IMG/VR virus record: IMGVR_UViG_3300025133_000552 | Location: 1-25,346 of that record | Length of the DNA stretch: 25,346 nucleotides | Reading direction: 5' to 3' (one strand) | Source of the DNA: a virus | In this document: one piece after another, positions 8,011 through 16,130 of the stretch | Position numbering within the stretch: position 1 is the stretch's first letter | How the letters are laid out: each line of letters starts with the position of its first letter | Program-made: the position numbers and the translations under genes | The notes under the pieces: model-generated | Seen by the model: only the letters and a program-made list of their open reading frames with translations | What the model was told of the DNA's origin: nothing | Database searches by the model: none

Positions 8011-8357
8011 TGTCGAAAAAAGAGGTTTATGCACTTAGAAAACTTGAACATAGTCAGTACCTTAAAAGCATTTTTATCAAAAGGACCAATGCCTTCAACC
8101 TTCTGGAATCATCTTTTGAAGATAAAAAATGGGATGAGTGGACTACTTTTTATTCTAATCTTTGCGAGTACATTGGGATTCTTTTTTATCTTGAAGACGC
8201 CTTAGAGGAGGTGAGTTTAACAGGCGACTGGGATAAGAAAAATCAATACTGGCTCTTGCAACCAGAGACGGCCACAAGAATATCGTCTTATATTACTCTT
8301 GAGGCCATGTCTTACCGTGAGCTTTCCTTTTTTAATACAAGTTTGCTAATTCATTAA
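8010..8357 (+). CDS. small protein of unknown function
   Basis: This 115-residue protein starts on the last base of the glutaredoxin stop (TAATG). It looks helical: a basic N-terminal helix, then WDEWTTFYSNLCEYIGILFYLEDALEEV with mixed aromatic and acidic faces. No known motif is visible. It is the last gene before a 125-nt gap with a strong hairpin, so it may close the transcription unit that opened at groEL. Confidence 0.6.
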   Translation: MSKKEVYALRKLEHSQYLKSIFIKRTNAFNLLESSFEDKKWDEWTTFYSNLCEYIGILFYLEDALEEVSLTGDWDKKNQYWLLQPETATRISSYITLEAMSYRELSFFNTSLLIH

Positions 8358-8407
8358 AAAAAATAACCCCTTATCTTCTTTTTAAATTTCTGAACAATAG
8401 TTATGTT

Positions 8408-8431
8408 AGGTGTGTAATTTCTTACGCACCT
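8408..8431 (+). terminator. hairpin, candidate terminator at end of the groEL unit
   Basis: AGGTGTGTAA (8408-8417) pairs with TTACGCACCT (8422-8431) over 10 bp with one G-U pair and a TTTC loop. A TTTTT run starts about 9 nt later, which is further than in a canonical intrinsic terminator, so it could instead be an RNA-stability or regulatory hairpin. It lies in the only gap over 100 nt in this part of the window (8358-8482). The rest of that gap is AT-rich with no clear promoter. Confidence 0.5.
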
Positions 8432-8482
8432 CACTACAGTTTTTGTAATTGTATTTGTCGTTTTGAAAATTAGGGGGTAGAG

Positions 8483-9103
8483 TTGTCAACGCAAGCTAAA
8501 GCTAAATACTTGTTATTGTTTGGAATTATCAACTTTACTTTATATTTTGTGATAGCGGCGCTAATTGTAACAAGCGAATATGACTTTCTGCTGCCCTTTG
8601 ATCTTGTTATTCCGTTGATTCCTGAGTTTATTTGGATTTATCATTCTTTTTTTGCTGTAATAATCATTAGTTTTTTAGGACTGATGAAATCTCGGAAGCT
8701 TTTCTTCACATGCCTTTCTGGATTTTTCATAGCTATGGGGATTTTAAGTTTATTTTACGTTATCTTACCGTCTTATTATCCCAGAGATCTTTGGCCTGTT
8801 TCGATGGAATCTCTTTCTGATTGGCTTTTAATCAAAACAAGAGAGATTGACGCTCCCAATAACACGCTGCCATCTGGCCATAATACTTTTTCTTGGATGC
8901 TCGCGTTCTTTATGACAAAAGCGTCTTGTGCTAAAAAGTTCACATGGCTTGTCCCGGCCTATTTCGTTTGGGCTGTTCTTGTAACGGCATCAACTTTGGT
9001 TTTGAAACAGCACTATATTGTAGATGCGGTTTCGGGTATTGTGTTGGCCTACATTTGTTATCGTTTTTCTATGCGATCTATTTATTCTCGTATAAAAGAG
9101 TGA
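8483..9103 (+). CDS. PAP2-superfamily integral membrane phosphatase/phosphotransferase
   Basis: This is a 206-residue protein with about six hydrophobic segments. Two PAP2 motifs are visible: LPSGH at 129-133 with His133, and KQHYIVD at 175-181 with His177 and Asp181. The upstream basic motif (KxxxxxxRP) is degenerate. The superfamily dephosphorylates lipid phosphates (phosphatidate, undecaprenyl pyrophosphate) or transfers inositol phosphate headgroups at the membrane face. A phage copy could modify host envelope lipids. The start is TTG at 8483, supported by GGGGGTAGAG just upstream. The stop overlaps the next gene's GTG. Confidence 0.8.
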   Translation: MSTQAKAKYLLLFGIINFTLYFVIAALIVTSEYDFLLPFDLVIPLIPEFIWIYHSFFAVIIISFLGLMKSRKLFFTCLSGFFIAMGILSLFYVILPSYYPRDLWPVSMESLSDWLLIKTREIDAPNNTLPSGHNTFSWMLAFFMTKASCAKKFTWLVPAYFVWAVLVTASTLVLKQHYIVDAVSGIVLAYICYRFSMRSIYSRIKE

Positions 9104-9321
9104 GTGTTCAATTCGATATTAAAGTAGGAGACTTGGTGACTTATAAAGAGCCAAGAAGGTTTTTTACTGCCGAAAAGGGTAGCAACTTTTTAGGCGTTGT
9201 CACTCAAGCGGATCAAATTCATGCAAAAGTCTTTTGGCAAGATGGATTATGGTGTCTTGAGAGCTTAGAAGACCTTTCTTCCTTCGAGTGGACTATATAT
9301 TGTCATAAGATGACTAAATAA
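9100..9321 (+). CDS. GDLV-family small SH3/KOW-like protein
   Basis: This 73-residue protein opens FDIKVGDLVTYKEP, continues with FLGVVTQADQIHAKVFWQDG and ends with an unusual aromatic tail (FEWTIYCHKM). The GDLV motif starts about seven residues later than in array members. The start is GTG 9100, giving a 4-nt GTGA overlap with the PAP2 stop; no strong ribosome binding site is seen, so re-initiation from the PAP2 gene is likely. Confidence 0.68.
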   Translation: MSVQFDIKVGDLVTYKEPRRFFTAEKGSNFLGVVTQADQIHAKVFWQDGLWCLESLEDLSSFEWTIYCHKMTK

Positions 9322-9355
9322 TCAACAATTATCTTATAAAGGTGACTTAGTAATT

Positions 9356-9523
9356 ATGAAAATTGGAGACCTCGTAAAAGAAAAAAAGGGAAAACGGTTC
9401 GGTGGGACTGTTGTTAAAATGATTGCAAGCGATCAGGTGTCAGTTCAATGGTCCGATGGCGTCAATCGAATTTATGAAACAAAGCTTCTTGAGAATATCC
9501 GTTCAAGCTCAAACATTTTTTAA
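9356..9523 (+). CDS. GDLV-family small SH3/KOW-like protein (55 aa)
   Basis: The product opens MKIGDLVKEKKGKRFGG and continues VSVQWSDG and YETKLLENI. It is the closest paralogue in this window of the 48-residue gene at 14969: both share IGDLVKEK-GKR, a QW-(S/P)-(D/N)G turn and a KxLE end. Immediately upstream and in the same frame the DNA reads Tyr-Lys-Gly-Asp-Leu-Val-Ile before the ATG, an apparent relic of another GDLV start whose AAAGGTGA now lies where a ribosome binding site would be expected. Confidence 0.7.
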   Translation: MKIGDLVKEKKGKRFGGTVVKMIASDQVSVQWSDGVNRIYETKLLENIRSSSNIF

Positions 9524-9530
9524 AATGTTC

Positions 9531-9558
9531 TTGACATTAAACGCATTTATGATATAAT
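9531..9558 (+). promoter_or_regulatory. strong sigma-70-type promoter
   Basis: TTGACA (9531-9536), 16-bp spacer and perfect TATAAT (9553-9558). It starts 8 nt after the preceding stop and 58 nt before the ATG at 9589. This is the most consensus-like promoter in the window. Confidence 0.82.
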
Positions 9559-9588
9559 GAAGGTGTACTAAAAACAAAAAGGAGTTTT

Positions 9589-9759
9589 ATGTATTCGGTT
9601 CAATATTTAGATGCTCAAAGATGGGTTGAATGGTGTTCTGGCTATGAAGAACAACACAGTATTTCCAAGGCAATGTGTTATGCTGAAAGTAATCCAGAAA
9701 GAAGAGTTAGAATTATTTTTGAACAAAACGGACAGCAGTCGGTAGTATTTTTCATTTAG
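9589..9759 (+). CDS. small protein of unknown function (56 aa)
   Basis: This short gene opens with ATG behind a strong AAAAAGGAG ribosome binding site and a consensus promoter. The product begins MYSVQYLDAQRWVEWCSGY, continues with a helical ISKAMCYAESNPERRV and ends RIIFEQNGQQSVVFFI. The strand-helix-strand order with an aromatic N-terminus suggests a compact alpha/beta domain. It has two cysteines and no recognisable family. Its promoter and ribosome binding site imply high expression. Confidence 0.72.
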   Translation: MYSVQYLDAQRWVEWCSGYEEQHSISKAMCYAESNPERRVRIIFEQNGQQSVVFFI

Positions 9760-9768
9760 GAGGTTTCA

Positions 9769-9990
9769 TTGGCCGAAGAGACAAAGATTACTTGTCCTCT
9801 GTGCGAACGCACATTTTTTTATCACGATTTCCATGAGGGTTTTGTAGCCGATTCTTGTCAATGCGGAAACCTTCAAATAATGTTAAGGGAGAATCCCGAC
9901 AACCGCTTCAATAGATATAAGCATACTCTTGCCATCACATTTAATAAAGAGCATCCACAAATTACTAGCAAATACGAAAAAGACAAATAA
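9769..9990 (+). CDS. small zinc-ribbon-like protein
   Basis: The 73-residue protein has a CPLC (9-12) knuckle and a CQC (30-32) pair, with His19 and His22 between, consistent with one zinc site. The remainder is basic and polar. Such small zinc ribbons often bind nucleic acids or RNA polymerase; the role here is unknown. The start is TTG at 9769, fixed by AGGAGG (9758-9763), which overlaps the stop of the preceding gene. Confidence 0.68.
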   Translation: MAEETKITCPLCERTFFYHDFHEGFVADSCQCGNLQIMLRENPDNRFNRYKHTLAITFNKEHPQITSKYEKDK

Positions 9991-10006
9991 TCAAACTATT
10001 TATAAT

Positions 10007-12250
10007 ATGCAAAAACTTCTTGAATCTTTTCGTAGATTTGCGCTTCTCACCGAAGAACAACTTCTCGTTGAAAATCGAATTAAAAAGGTTCAGAAGATTT
10101 ATCCCGAATTGGCAAAGAAACGTGAAGAGTTCGATGGCGAAAGTCTTCTTGACGTTCTCATCCAATCTGATCCCACCGAAGACAAAAAACAAAAATACCT
10201 ACAGGCCGCAGCCAGAATCTTAAAAAACAAGATGGACTTCTTTAAAAGGATGAATATAGAGCCTGCGTGGACACAAGAAAGAGTGGTGAATATAGGCCGG
10301 GACGCCTATTCTCCTTGGCACTGGGCAACAAAAGTAGCTGGAGAAGTTCAAAGATATCACGACTTAAAGAAATTCCTTGAAGATGACGAAAAAGATCTCA
10401 TGGCAATTAAAACTTGGAGCGACCTTGAACTTATAATAAGGAAAGCATATAACAAGAAAATGAACGCGGAGCTTAAGCGGCGTCAAGAAGAGGAAGGCAA
10501 AGAAGAGTCAGATTTCCTCATTACCGATAAAGAAGACCCTAAAACGGGCAAAACCGACCCCCTTGGCAAAGACTTCTTTATGGTTCGCCCTCTAAGTCAC
10601 GAAGCTGCTTGCTATTGGGGCAAAGACGCAGGAGCAAAATACTGTATTTCTCAAAGAGATTCAAACTATTTTGGACAATTTACAGGCGAAGGCCGGACAT
10701 TTTTCTTTTTGTGGATGGCTAACCAGTCAAATTTTACTAAAGAAGAGTGGGGGACCGACAAACGAATAGTTCTTGAATATCTTGGCGAGAATTTTGACAA
10801 AGCATGGAGCAATGTAAATCAGCAACTTGACGGCAACGAGGTCCACAACATTATCAGAACAAACCTTTTTGGATGGGAACTTGTCGCCGCATATGAAGAA
10901 TTCACTCGCTATGATGATTTGAGACTGTTTGAAGAAAGAGACCCAGAAAATTACAAAATATTAATCGACGCAGGTTTAAAGAGAGAAGACAATCCACAAG
11001 TCTGGTGGCTCGAAATATTGAAACCTACTTGGCATCACATTGAAGCGGTAATTCAAGAATCCATCGAACGACATCCTGCTGGCCCACAAATAGAGGAATT
11101 TAAAGCAAAAATAGAAGAGTATGATCTTGACCATATCCAAGTAGATGTTAACGAAGACGATGGTCATTTTTGGTGGCGAGCGATAATGACTTTTGATTTT
11201 GAGGATTTAAAGTGGATGAGAGAAGGCAATTTTCAAGAGTATTTCTATGGCCACATCGACCTTCCTGAAAATCTGCCCTCAGAAGTCGAAAGAGTTCTTG
11301 AAGACAACGGCATTGAATTACATGCGGCAGAGTTGGAAGCGGAAGGCAACCAGTTGTGGGTGACTTTCGAGCAAAATGATGACCATCGACACGGTTATGG
11401 AAACGATGACAGCGATTTAGCGCTCTTTGATCAATTCCTTGGCGACTTACTGAATTATGATCTCGCCCACAAAGCATCTCACGTTGATTTGGTTGATTTG
11501 TTTATTGAGTCGGACATAATAGATATTTCTGATTCGCCCTACGGTCAATTTAGACAACGGGCAAAAGTTGAAGAATTTGAGAATTTTGACGCCGATACCT
11601 CTGGTGGAACCGTTAGCTATTACACAAGAATGGAACTTAAGATACCAGAAATAGGAGAAGTCGTACAGGCGCTAACGAAGGGAATGAGCGCAGATACAGA
11701 TGAACGCGGAAATGTTTCGGCAGCTTCGGATTATTACCAAGCATTAAGGCGATTAAATCTTGAATTTAATAAGGTGTTTGAGCCGGTAGGCCCAGATAAA
11801 AGATTTCAATTTGCCACCAACATGTTGCTTGACGCTTTAAGTAAACATTTCTTAGAGGCCCATACGAACGCTCGCCGCCAACTTAATTTGCCGGGAATAC
11901 CAGCAAAAGAAATGCGACAACTCATTACTCCCCACAAATTTAAATTAAAATGGGCCACTTTAGATGTCGCTGGAAAACAAATAGATACTTTACTGGGGAT
12001 TGCTATTGACAAAGACGACGACCCAGAACAAATGAAAGCCCTTGAAGAGTTTCTTGATTATTTTGATAAAAATTACGATGCCTTTGTGCGAATTGTACAT
12101 GATGTAATGGTTAAAATTTTATGGTCTGCTGCCAGAGAAGCAGCCCAACAAATGGAGGTCATACGCCGCGAACAAGCATTTTCCAATATGAGACCCTTAA
12201 ATGAAAATAGAAAAAGGATTAAAATCAAAATGAAGGTGTCCCGAAGATGA
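10007..12250 (+). CDS. large unknown protein with capsid-targeting-like N-terminus
   Basis: This 747-residue protein has no family I can name. The N-terminus MQKLLESFRRFALLTEEQL resembles the short amphipathic capsid-targeting peptides of T4 internal head proteins (cleaved after a Glu), suggesting a packaged virion protein. Around residues 205-235 lies GAKYCISQRDSNYFGQF followed by FFFLWM; a Gly-x-Lys-(Trp/Tyr)-Cys block of this kind recurs, as I recall, in uncharacterised large phage proteins. The rest is rich in Glu, Asp and Trp. I chose ATG 10007; there is no Shine-Dalgarno, only the motif AAACTATTTAT just before it. The stop overlaps the next ATG (ATGA), so the two giants are translated together. 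Confidence 0.72.
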   Translation: MQKLLESFRRFALLTEEQLLVENRIKKVQKIYPELAKKREEFDGESLLDVLIQSDPTEDKKQKYLQAAARILKNKMDFFKRMNIEPAWTQERVVNIGRDAYSPWHWATKVAGEVQRYHDLKKFLEDDEKDLMAIKTWSDLELIIRKAYNKKMNAELKRRQEEEGKEESDFLITDKEDPKTGKTDPLGKDFFMVRPLSHEAACYWGKDAGAKYCISQRDSNYFGQFTGEGRTFFFLWMANQSNFTKEEWGTDKRIVLEYLGENFDKAWSNVNQQLDGNEVHNIIRTNLFGWELVAAYEEFTRYDDLRLFEERDPENYKILIDAGLKREDNPQVWWLEILKPTWHHIEAVIQESIERHPAGPQIEEFKAKIEEYDLDHIQVDVNEDDGHFWWRAIMTFDFEDLKWMREGNFQEYFYGHIDLPENLPSEVERVLEDNGIELHAAELEAEGNQLWVTFEQNDDHRHGYGNDDSDLALFDQFLGDLLNYDLAHKASHVDLVDLFIESDIIDISDSPYGQFRQRAKVEEFENFDADTSGGTVSYYTRMELKIPEIGEVVQALTKGMSADTDERGNVSAASDYYQALRRLNLEFNKVFEPVGPDKRFQFATNMLLDALSKHFLEAHTNARRQLNLPGIPAKEMRQLITPHKFKLKWATLDVAGKQIDTLLGIAIDKDDDPEQMKALEEFLDYFDKNYDAFVRIVHDVMVKILWSAAREAAQQMEVIRREQAFSNMRPLNENRKRIKIKMKVSRR

Positions 12251-14949
12251 AACTATTATTTGAAAATTGGAATAAATTTCTCAACGAAGAAGAAATCAAC
12301 GAGGTCACAGAAGACGAATTAGAAAATATCGAAGACATTCTCAATGATCTTGACGCAGAAGATTTATCTTTTGGAAATATCTTTGGCGATAAGATGCGTA
12401 TTATTCGCCCGATGAAAGTTCAAGATAAAAATCTTGACGCTCTCAAAAAGTTACTCACCCAATCAGGTTACGAGCCAGATTTCTCAACTGGATTGGCGTC
12501 CTACTATTCTTTTTCGCTCCCCGCTGTGAAAGAGGGTGACAAGCCGTCAACAATTATCCTTACACCAGAACAGGCAGAACACCTTGTCGATGATAATGGC
12601 GAGCTAAAAAGACTAGTCAACGATACTGAGGAAAGTTTTGCGAAAAGAAAAAAGAAGATACAAAAGAAACAAATTAAAATAGGCAAACTTCTTCAAAAAG
12701 GCGCTCGTCTATATGATAACGCTCGCGAAGCGTGGACAACTTCGGATACAATCAATCCCGAAGACTTTGGTTTAAGCCCGGACGGGGAGTCACAATACGA
12801 CACCGAAAATGTTGAAAAATACAGAGCAGCAGCAAGCGAATTGCTTGCCAAATCCAGAAAAGCCCACCAAAAACTATTCGATGTTTTTCAAGGGGATACG
12901 TCAAAAGCTGTTTCTGCCTACAACCTATACCAAAAATTAGCAGAATGGTGGAATAAGAAGTCAGCTTTTTACCGCGAAAACCCAGAAGAAGCAACAGACG
13001 ATGCAATGACAAATAGCGAATATTCTATCATTTACACTCGTCACCCTCTTGATGTGATGAGAATGAGCGATTTTGATAATATTACAAGTTGCCATACGCC
13101 TCCGTCACGTCCAAGCGACTCAGGCAATTCGTATTTTAAATGTGCAGTTGCAGAGGCTCATGGACATGGACCAGTTGCATATGTGGTAAGAAATGAAGAC
13201 TTAAACGACTGGATTACTTCTTCTGCCCAGTCGTTTGAGGGATATCAAGAGTTTTTAGATTTTTTAGAAGAGCATGAGGAAGAACTTTTTATGGACACTG
13301 AACGCGGAACAGGGGAAATTTCTCCTATTTCGCGAGTAAGGCTAAAGAAGTTTATCAACCCTTCGCTTGAAGTTTCTCTTGCTGTACCAAGCACTCGAAC
13401 TTATGGAAAAAGATTTCCTCATCTTTATAAAAACATCAGCAATTTCGCGAAAGAAAAACAGGCGAAAGAAATAAAAAGAATAGAAGATTCCAAAGATGCT
13501 GAAAATCCTTATGACGATGCATTTGAAGACGGAAAATTAAACTTAGGAAAATGGGAGCGAATGGGAGGGTCGTATCAAGATGGTGGCGATTATCCCGGCG
13601 AAGCAATTCACGCATTTCTTGGCTATACTACCACAGGCCAAGCTCATTACGATAACACTTTTGAAGACAATTTGTCAATCAACGGCGATATTGCAACTCA
13701 ATGGGAAGAACAGGTGAACGAAATACGAGACCGTTTCAATCGTCGGATGCAAGCAATTCAAATCGAAGCGCATGTGCAGGACGATGGAGCAGGAGAATAT
13801 TATATTGATGTAAGTGCTAGACTTAAATTATCATTTGATGAATCTAAATTTAAAAGTAGCGCATATCAAGATGCAACGAGAAATGCAATCCAAGCTCTTC
13901 CCGAAGAATTAATAAATTATGGATATGATTGGCTAGACGACTGGGTAAGTTACACCACTATCAATCAAGGTCATCCCGATTGGGCCGATGAAATCAGAGC
14001 CGCCATTGAAAGCGCTGATTCAGCAGTGGTAGTAGAGATTCCTGTTCAAATCGAAGACGTAAATCCAGAAGGAGGCGGCTACGCCTATAATCCTGATAAT
14101 TTTGAAGAACTTTGTCAAGCGATTGACGAAAAAGATGATCAAGCCGATGCCATAAACGAAATAGCAACAAGTTTTTTGAAACGTGAAGGCATAATAGAAG
14201 GCGGCGGTTTGCATAGTTTGGCAAGGGCGCTCGAAGATGAAAGTTGGTATGAATGGAGCCACGAAATTGACGACGATTGGGCACCCACAAACATTGAAGT
14301 TGAAACAAGAGTTGATGTAAATTTCAATGACTTGATCAAAAAAATACCAATCACTTTTGACTATCAGCCTGATAAATCCTCAGAAGTTTTTATTATGTTC
14401 GCTGGTGAACCGCTTGCTTTGGCATCTAAAACTCACGGCGGCGAAGATTACTCTTTCAAAGGGTTTGAAGTACGCTCACCAGAGTTTGATACTGAAAAAA
14501 TGGACGGTTTTATGACGTTGGATGCTGTAAAAGAATACGCCCAATGGAACGTGGCCAACATGATACTGCGCCCCAAAAGTAGAATGTTATCAAAAGTGAT
14601 GGGCGGATCGCGAAAAGGCGAATCCACCAGAGATTATAGTATAGAAGTGCGAAAGCTTATGCGTGAAGAAGCGGAAGGCAAAGAAGGTGAGTTTGCATAT
14701 CCTAACTCAAGTATGTGGGTAGATGGTCCCGACAGCGAAGACGATTATACAATGAAGTTTATGTTACAGTTGGATGAAGATACTCCTGACGAGGTAACAG
14801 AAAACGCTTTAAGCATCGTTACAGAAACAGACGATGAAGACATTCTAAAGAAAATATTTAGAACAGCGTTCGCAAAAGTTGCCAAGATCCCCGGCGAGAA
14901 TATTCAAGAAACAAAATCTTATTTTAAGAAATTCAATTATATTGGTTAG
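12247..14949 (+). CDS. large unknown protein with capsid-targeting-like N-terminus
   Basis: This 900-residue, strongly acidic protein begins MKLLFENWNKFLNEEEI, again like a T4-type capsid-targeting sequence. A Lys-rich helical region spans about residues 125-160. Then ITSCHTPPSRPSDSGNS with Cys282, FKCAVAEAHGHG with Cys299 and PVAYVVRN form a block comparable in position and style to the Cys-containing block of the preceding protein. Repeated beta-type segments follow (VVVEIPVQIEDV, IEVETRVDV). I cannot assign an activity. Packaged enzymes such as T4 Alt are a precedent for large injected proteins, but no ADP-ribosyltransferase motif is evident. AAGGTG (12231-12236) serves as ribosome binding site. 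Confidence 0.72.
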   Translation: MKLLFENWNKFLNEEEINEVTEDELENIEDILNDLDAEDLSFGNIFGDKMRIIRPMKVQDKNLDALKKLLTQSGYEPDFSTGLASYYSFSLPAVKEGDKPSTIILTPEQAEHLVDDNGELKRLVNDTEESFAKRKKKIQKKQIKIGKLLQKGARLYDNAREAWTTSDTINPEDFGLSPDGESQYDTENVEKYRAAASELLAKSRKAHQKLFDVFQGDTSKAVSAYNLYQKLAEWWNKKSAFYRENPEEATDDAMTNSEYSIIYTRHPLDVMRMSDFDNITSCHTPPSRPSDSGNSYFKCAVAEAHGHGPVAYVVRNEDLNDWITSSAQSFEGYQEFLDFLEEHEEELFMDTERGTGEISPISRVRLKKFINPSLEVSLAVPSTRTYGKRFPHLYKNISNFAKEKQAKEIKRIEDSKDAENPYDDAFEDGKLNLGKWERMGGSYQDGGDYPGEAIHAFLGYTTTGQAHYDNTFEDNLSINGDIATQWEEQVNEIRDRFNRRMQAIQIEAHVQDDGAGEYYIDVSARLKLSFDESKFKSSAYQDATRNAIQALPEELINYGYDWLDDWVSYTTINQGHPDWADEIRAAIESADSAVVVEIPVQIEDVNPEGGGYAYNPDNFEELCQAIDEKDDQADAINEIATSFLKREGIIEGGGLHSLARALEDESWYEWSHEIDDDWAPTNIEVETRVDVNFNDLIKKIPITFDYQPDKSSEVFIMFAGEPLALASKTHGGEDYSFKGFEVRSPEFDTEKMDGFMTLDAVKEYAQWNVANMILRPKSRMLSKVMGGSRKGESTRDYSIEVRKLMREEAEGKEGEFAYPNSSMWVDGPDSEDDYTMKFMLQLDEDTPDEVTENALSIVTETDDEDILKKIFRTAFAKVAKIPGENIQETKSYFKKFNYIG

Positions 14950-14968
14950 CAAGGACATTGGAGAAATG

Positions 14969-15115
14969 ATGATTAAAATCGGTGACTTGGTAAAAGAAAA
15001 AGAAGGAAAACGACACAGTGGTCTCGTCATCGATGTAAAAGAAAATAAAGCCACAATCCAATGGCCAAACGGCACCAGTAAGCTCCATGAAATAAAATTC
15101 TTAGAAAAGTTCTAA
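14969..15115 (+). CDS. GDLV-family small SH3/KOW-like protein (48 aa)
   Basis: This is one of the shortest members, probably near the minimal domain: MIKIGDLVKEKEGKRHSG, LVIDV, ATIQWPNG, then KFLEKF. It is very similar to the gene at 9356, and the two flank the block containing the large CTS-type proteins. ATG 14969 is preferred over the adjacent ATG 14966 because GGAG (14960-14963) is then 5 nt away. It is followed within 7 nt by a promoter. Confidence 0.7.
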   Translation: MIKIGDLVKEKEGKRHSGLVIDVKENKATIQWPNGTSKLHEIKFLEKF

Positions 15116-15121
15116 AAAAGC

Positions 15122-15150
15122 TTGACAAGTTAATTATTATTTGAGATAAT
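15122..15150 (+). promoter_or_regulatory. sigma-70-type promoter, recurrent phage type
   Basis: TTGACA (15122-15127), 17-bp AT-only-rich spacer, GATAAT (15145-15150), preceded by AAGC. It belongs to the repeated promoter class of this region. The ATG at 15186 lies 35 nt downstream with AAGGGG between. Confidence 0.8.
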
Positions 15151-15185
15151 GACTTATAACTTATTAACCCAAAGGGGTAAAAATA

Positions 15186-15680
15186 ATGCAAGCAAATGAT
15201 ATTCTTATGAAAAAATGGTGTTTTGGCATGGGTCGCAGCAAGGTTCGCGAAGAGGCCAAAATGAATAACAAAGGCGAATTGGAAACATATCGCACTTACC
15301 CCAAATACCGTACTATTGTCTTGAAAGTCGAAAATGCGCTGAAAGAGGGCAAGAAACTAAAGGTAAAAGCTATTCAATATTCTTCCCTTAATGGAAAGCC
15401 AAAGAATGTTGATATTGTTTTTTCCGAAAAGAATGGAGCCTATTATGTGGAAGGACAGAAAAAACCCTTCTTTCAGGTTCAGAACCCTAACATCACACCC
15501 GAAGAAGGAATTCCACCAGTCGGCAGCTTGATTGTCGTTGATAAAAAACATGCCATTGTAACCAAAACTGGTCGCAATGAATTGACAGTTTGGGTAAACG
15601 ACAGTTTCAAAACTATTGTTTGCAAGCCCGGAACAATCAAGTGGCACTCGGACAAGATTCTCACAAGTATTGGGAAATAA
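15186..15680 (+). CDS. unknown protein with C-terminal SH3-like strands
   Basis: This is a 164-residue basic protein. The N-terminus has WCFGMGRSKVREEAK and a Lys-rich part (ENALKEGKKLKVKAI). Residues from about 112 (PPVGSLIVVDKKHAIVTKTGRNELTVWVND) repeat the strand-turn-strand pattern of the GDLV proteins without the exact motif, so it may be a distant relative with an added N-terminal domain. It has its own promoter and a clear AAGGGG ribosome binding site. Function is unknown. Confidence 0.68.
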   Translation: MQANDILMKKWCFGMGRSKVREEAKMNNKGELETYRTYPKYRTIVLKVENALKEGKKLKVKAIQYSSLNGKPKNVDIVFSEKNGAYYVEGQKKPFFQVQNPNITPEEGIPPVGSLIVVDKKHAIVTKTGRNELTVWVNDSFKTIVCKPGTIKWHSDKILTSIGK

Positions 15681-15714
15681 TCACTATATATTGTATAACA
15701 CAAGGGAGAAAACT

Positions 15715-16113
15715 TTGAAAAAAACATTTATGATTGCGGCTTTATTGCTAACGTTTGGAGCTTGCGCCACTACAAAAACCAATTCCTACCCCCAGCTTAC
15801 AAGAGCAAACGTTCAAAAAGAGTGCAGTCCTGTTAATTTTTGGAATGTACCAGTTCTCGGCTATCCGGTAGTCGTCGTGAGATTTAATAACTGTTTGAAG
15901 GTTAAAGACCTTTTGATTCTTACTTCGCTCGATGATGGCTTTACGAAAGAAATTCGTGATTCATCAAGAAAATTATTGATGAATCATTATTTGAATTATT
16001 TGAATGATACGGATTCCGATAGAAGCTGGTCAACAAAAGAACTCAAAGAAGATAAAGAAGAAGAACTGACAACACTTTTTTACCTTTTAGAATCACAAGC
16101 AAAAAATAAATAA
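15715..16113 (+). CDS. predicted phage-encoded lipoprotein
   Basis: This 132-residue protein has a classical export signal: a Lys-Lys start, the hydrophobic TFMIAALLLTFGA and a Cys at residue 17 (FGAC), giving an acceptable, slightly atypical lipobox. The mature part is polar with two more Cys and ends in a charged helix. Phage lipoproteins can block superinfection or help lysis (Rz1); neither can be decided here, and it is longer than typical Rz1. TTG 15715 is taken as start because AGGGAGA precedes it by about 6 nt and the signal begins there. Confidence 0.7.
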   Translation: MKKTFMIAALLLTFGACATTKTNSYPQLTRANVQKECSPVNFWNVPVLGYPVVVVRFNNCLKVKDLLILTSLDDGFTKEIRDSSRKLLMNHYLNYLNDTDSDRSWSTKELKEDKEEELTTLFYLLESQAKNK

Positions 16114-16130
16114 CGATGGGAGATCTTATA

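Noticed and set aside
8944-9102. Upstream extension of the GDLV gene at 9100 in another frame of the PAP2 gene.
   Set aside because: The extension is a shadow of the PAP2 coding sequence; the GTG at 9100 gives the normal family length.
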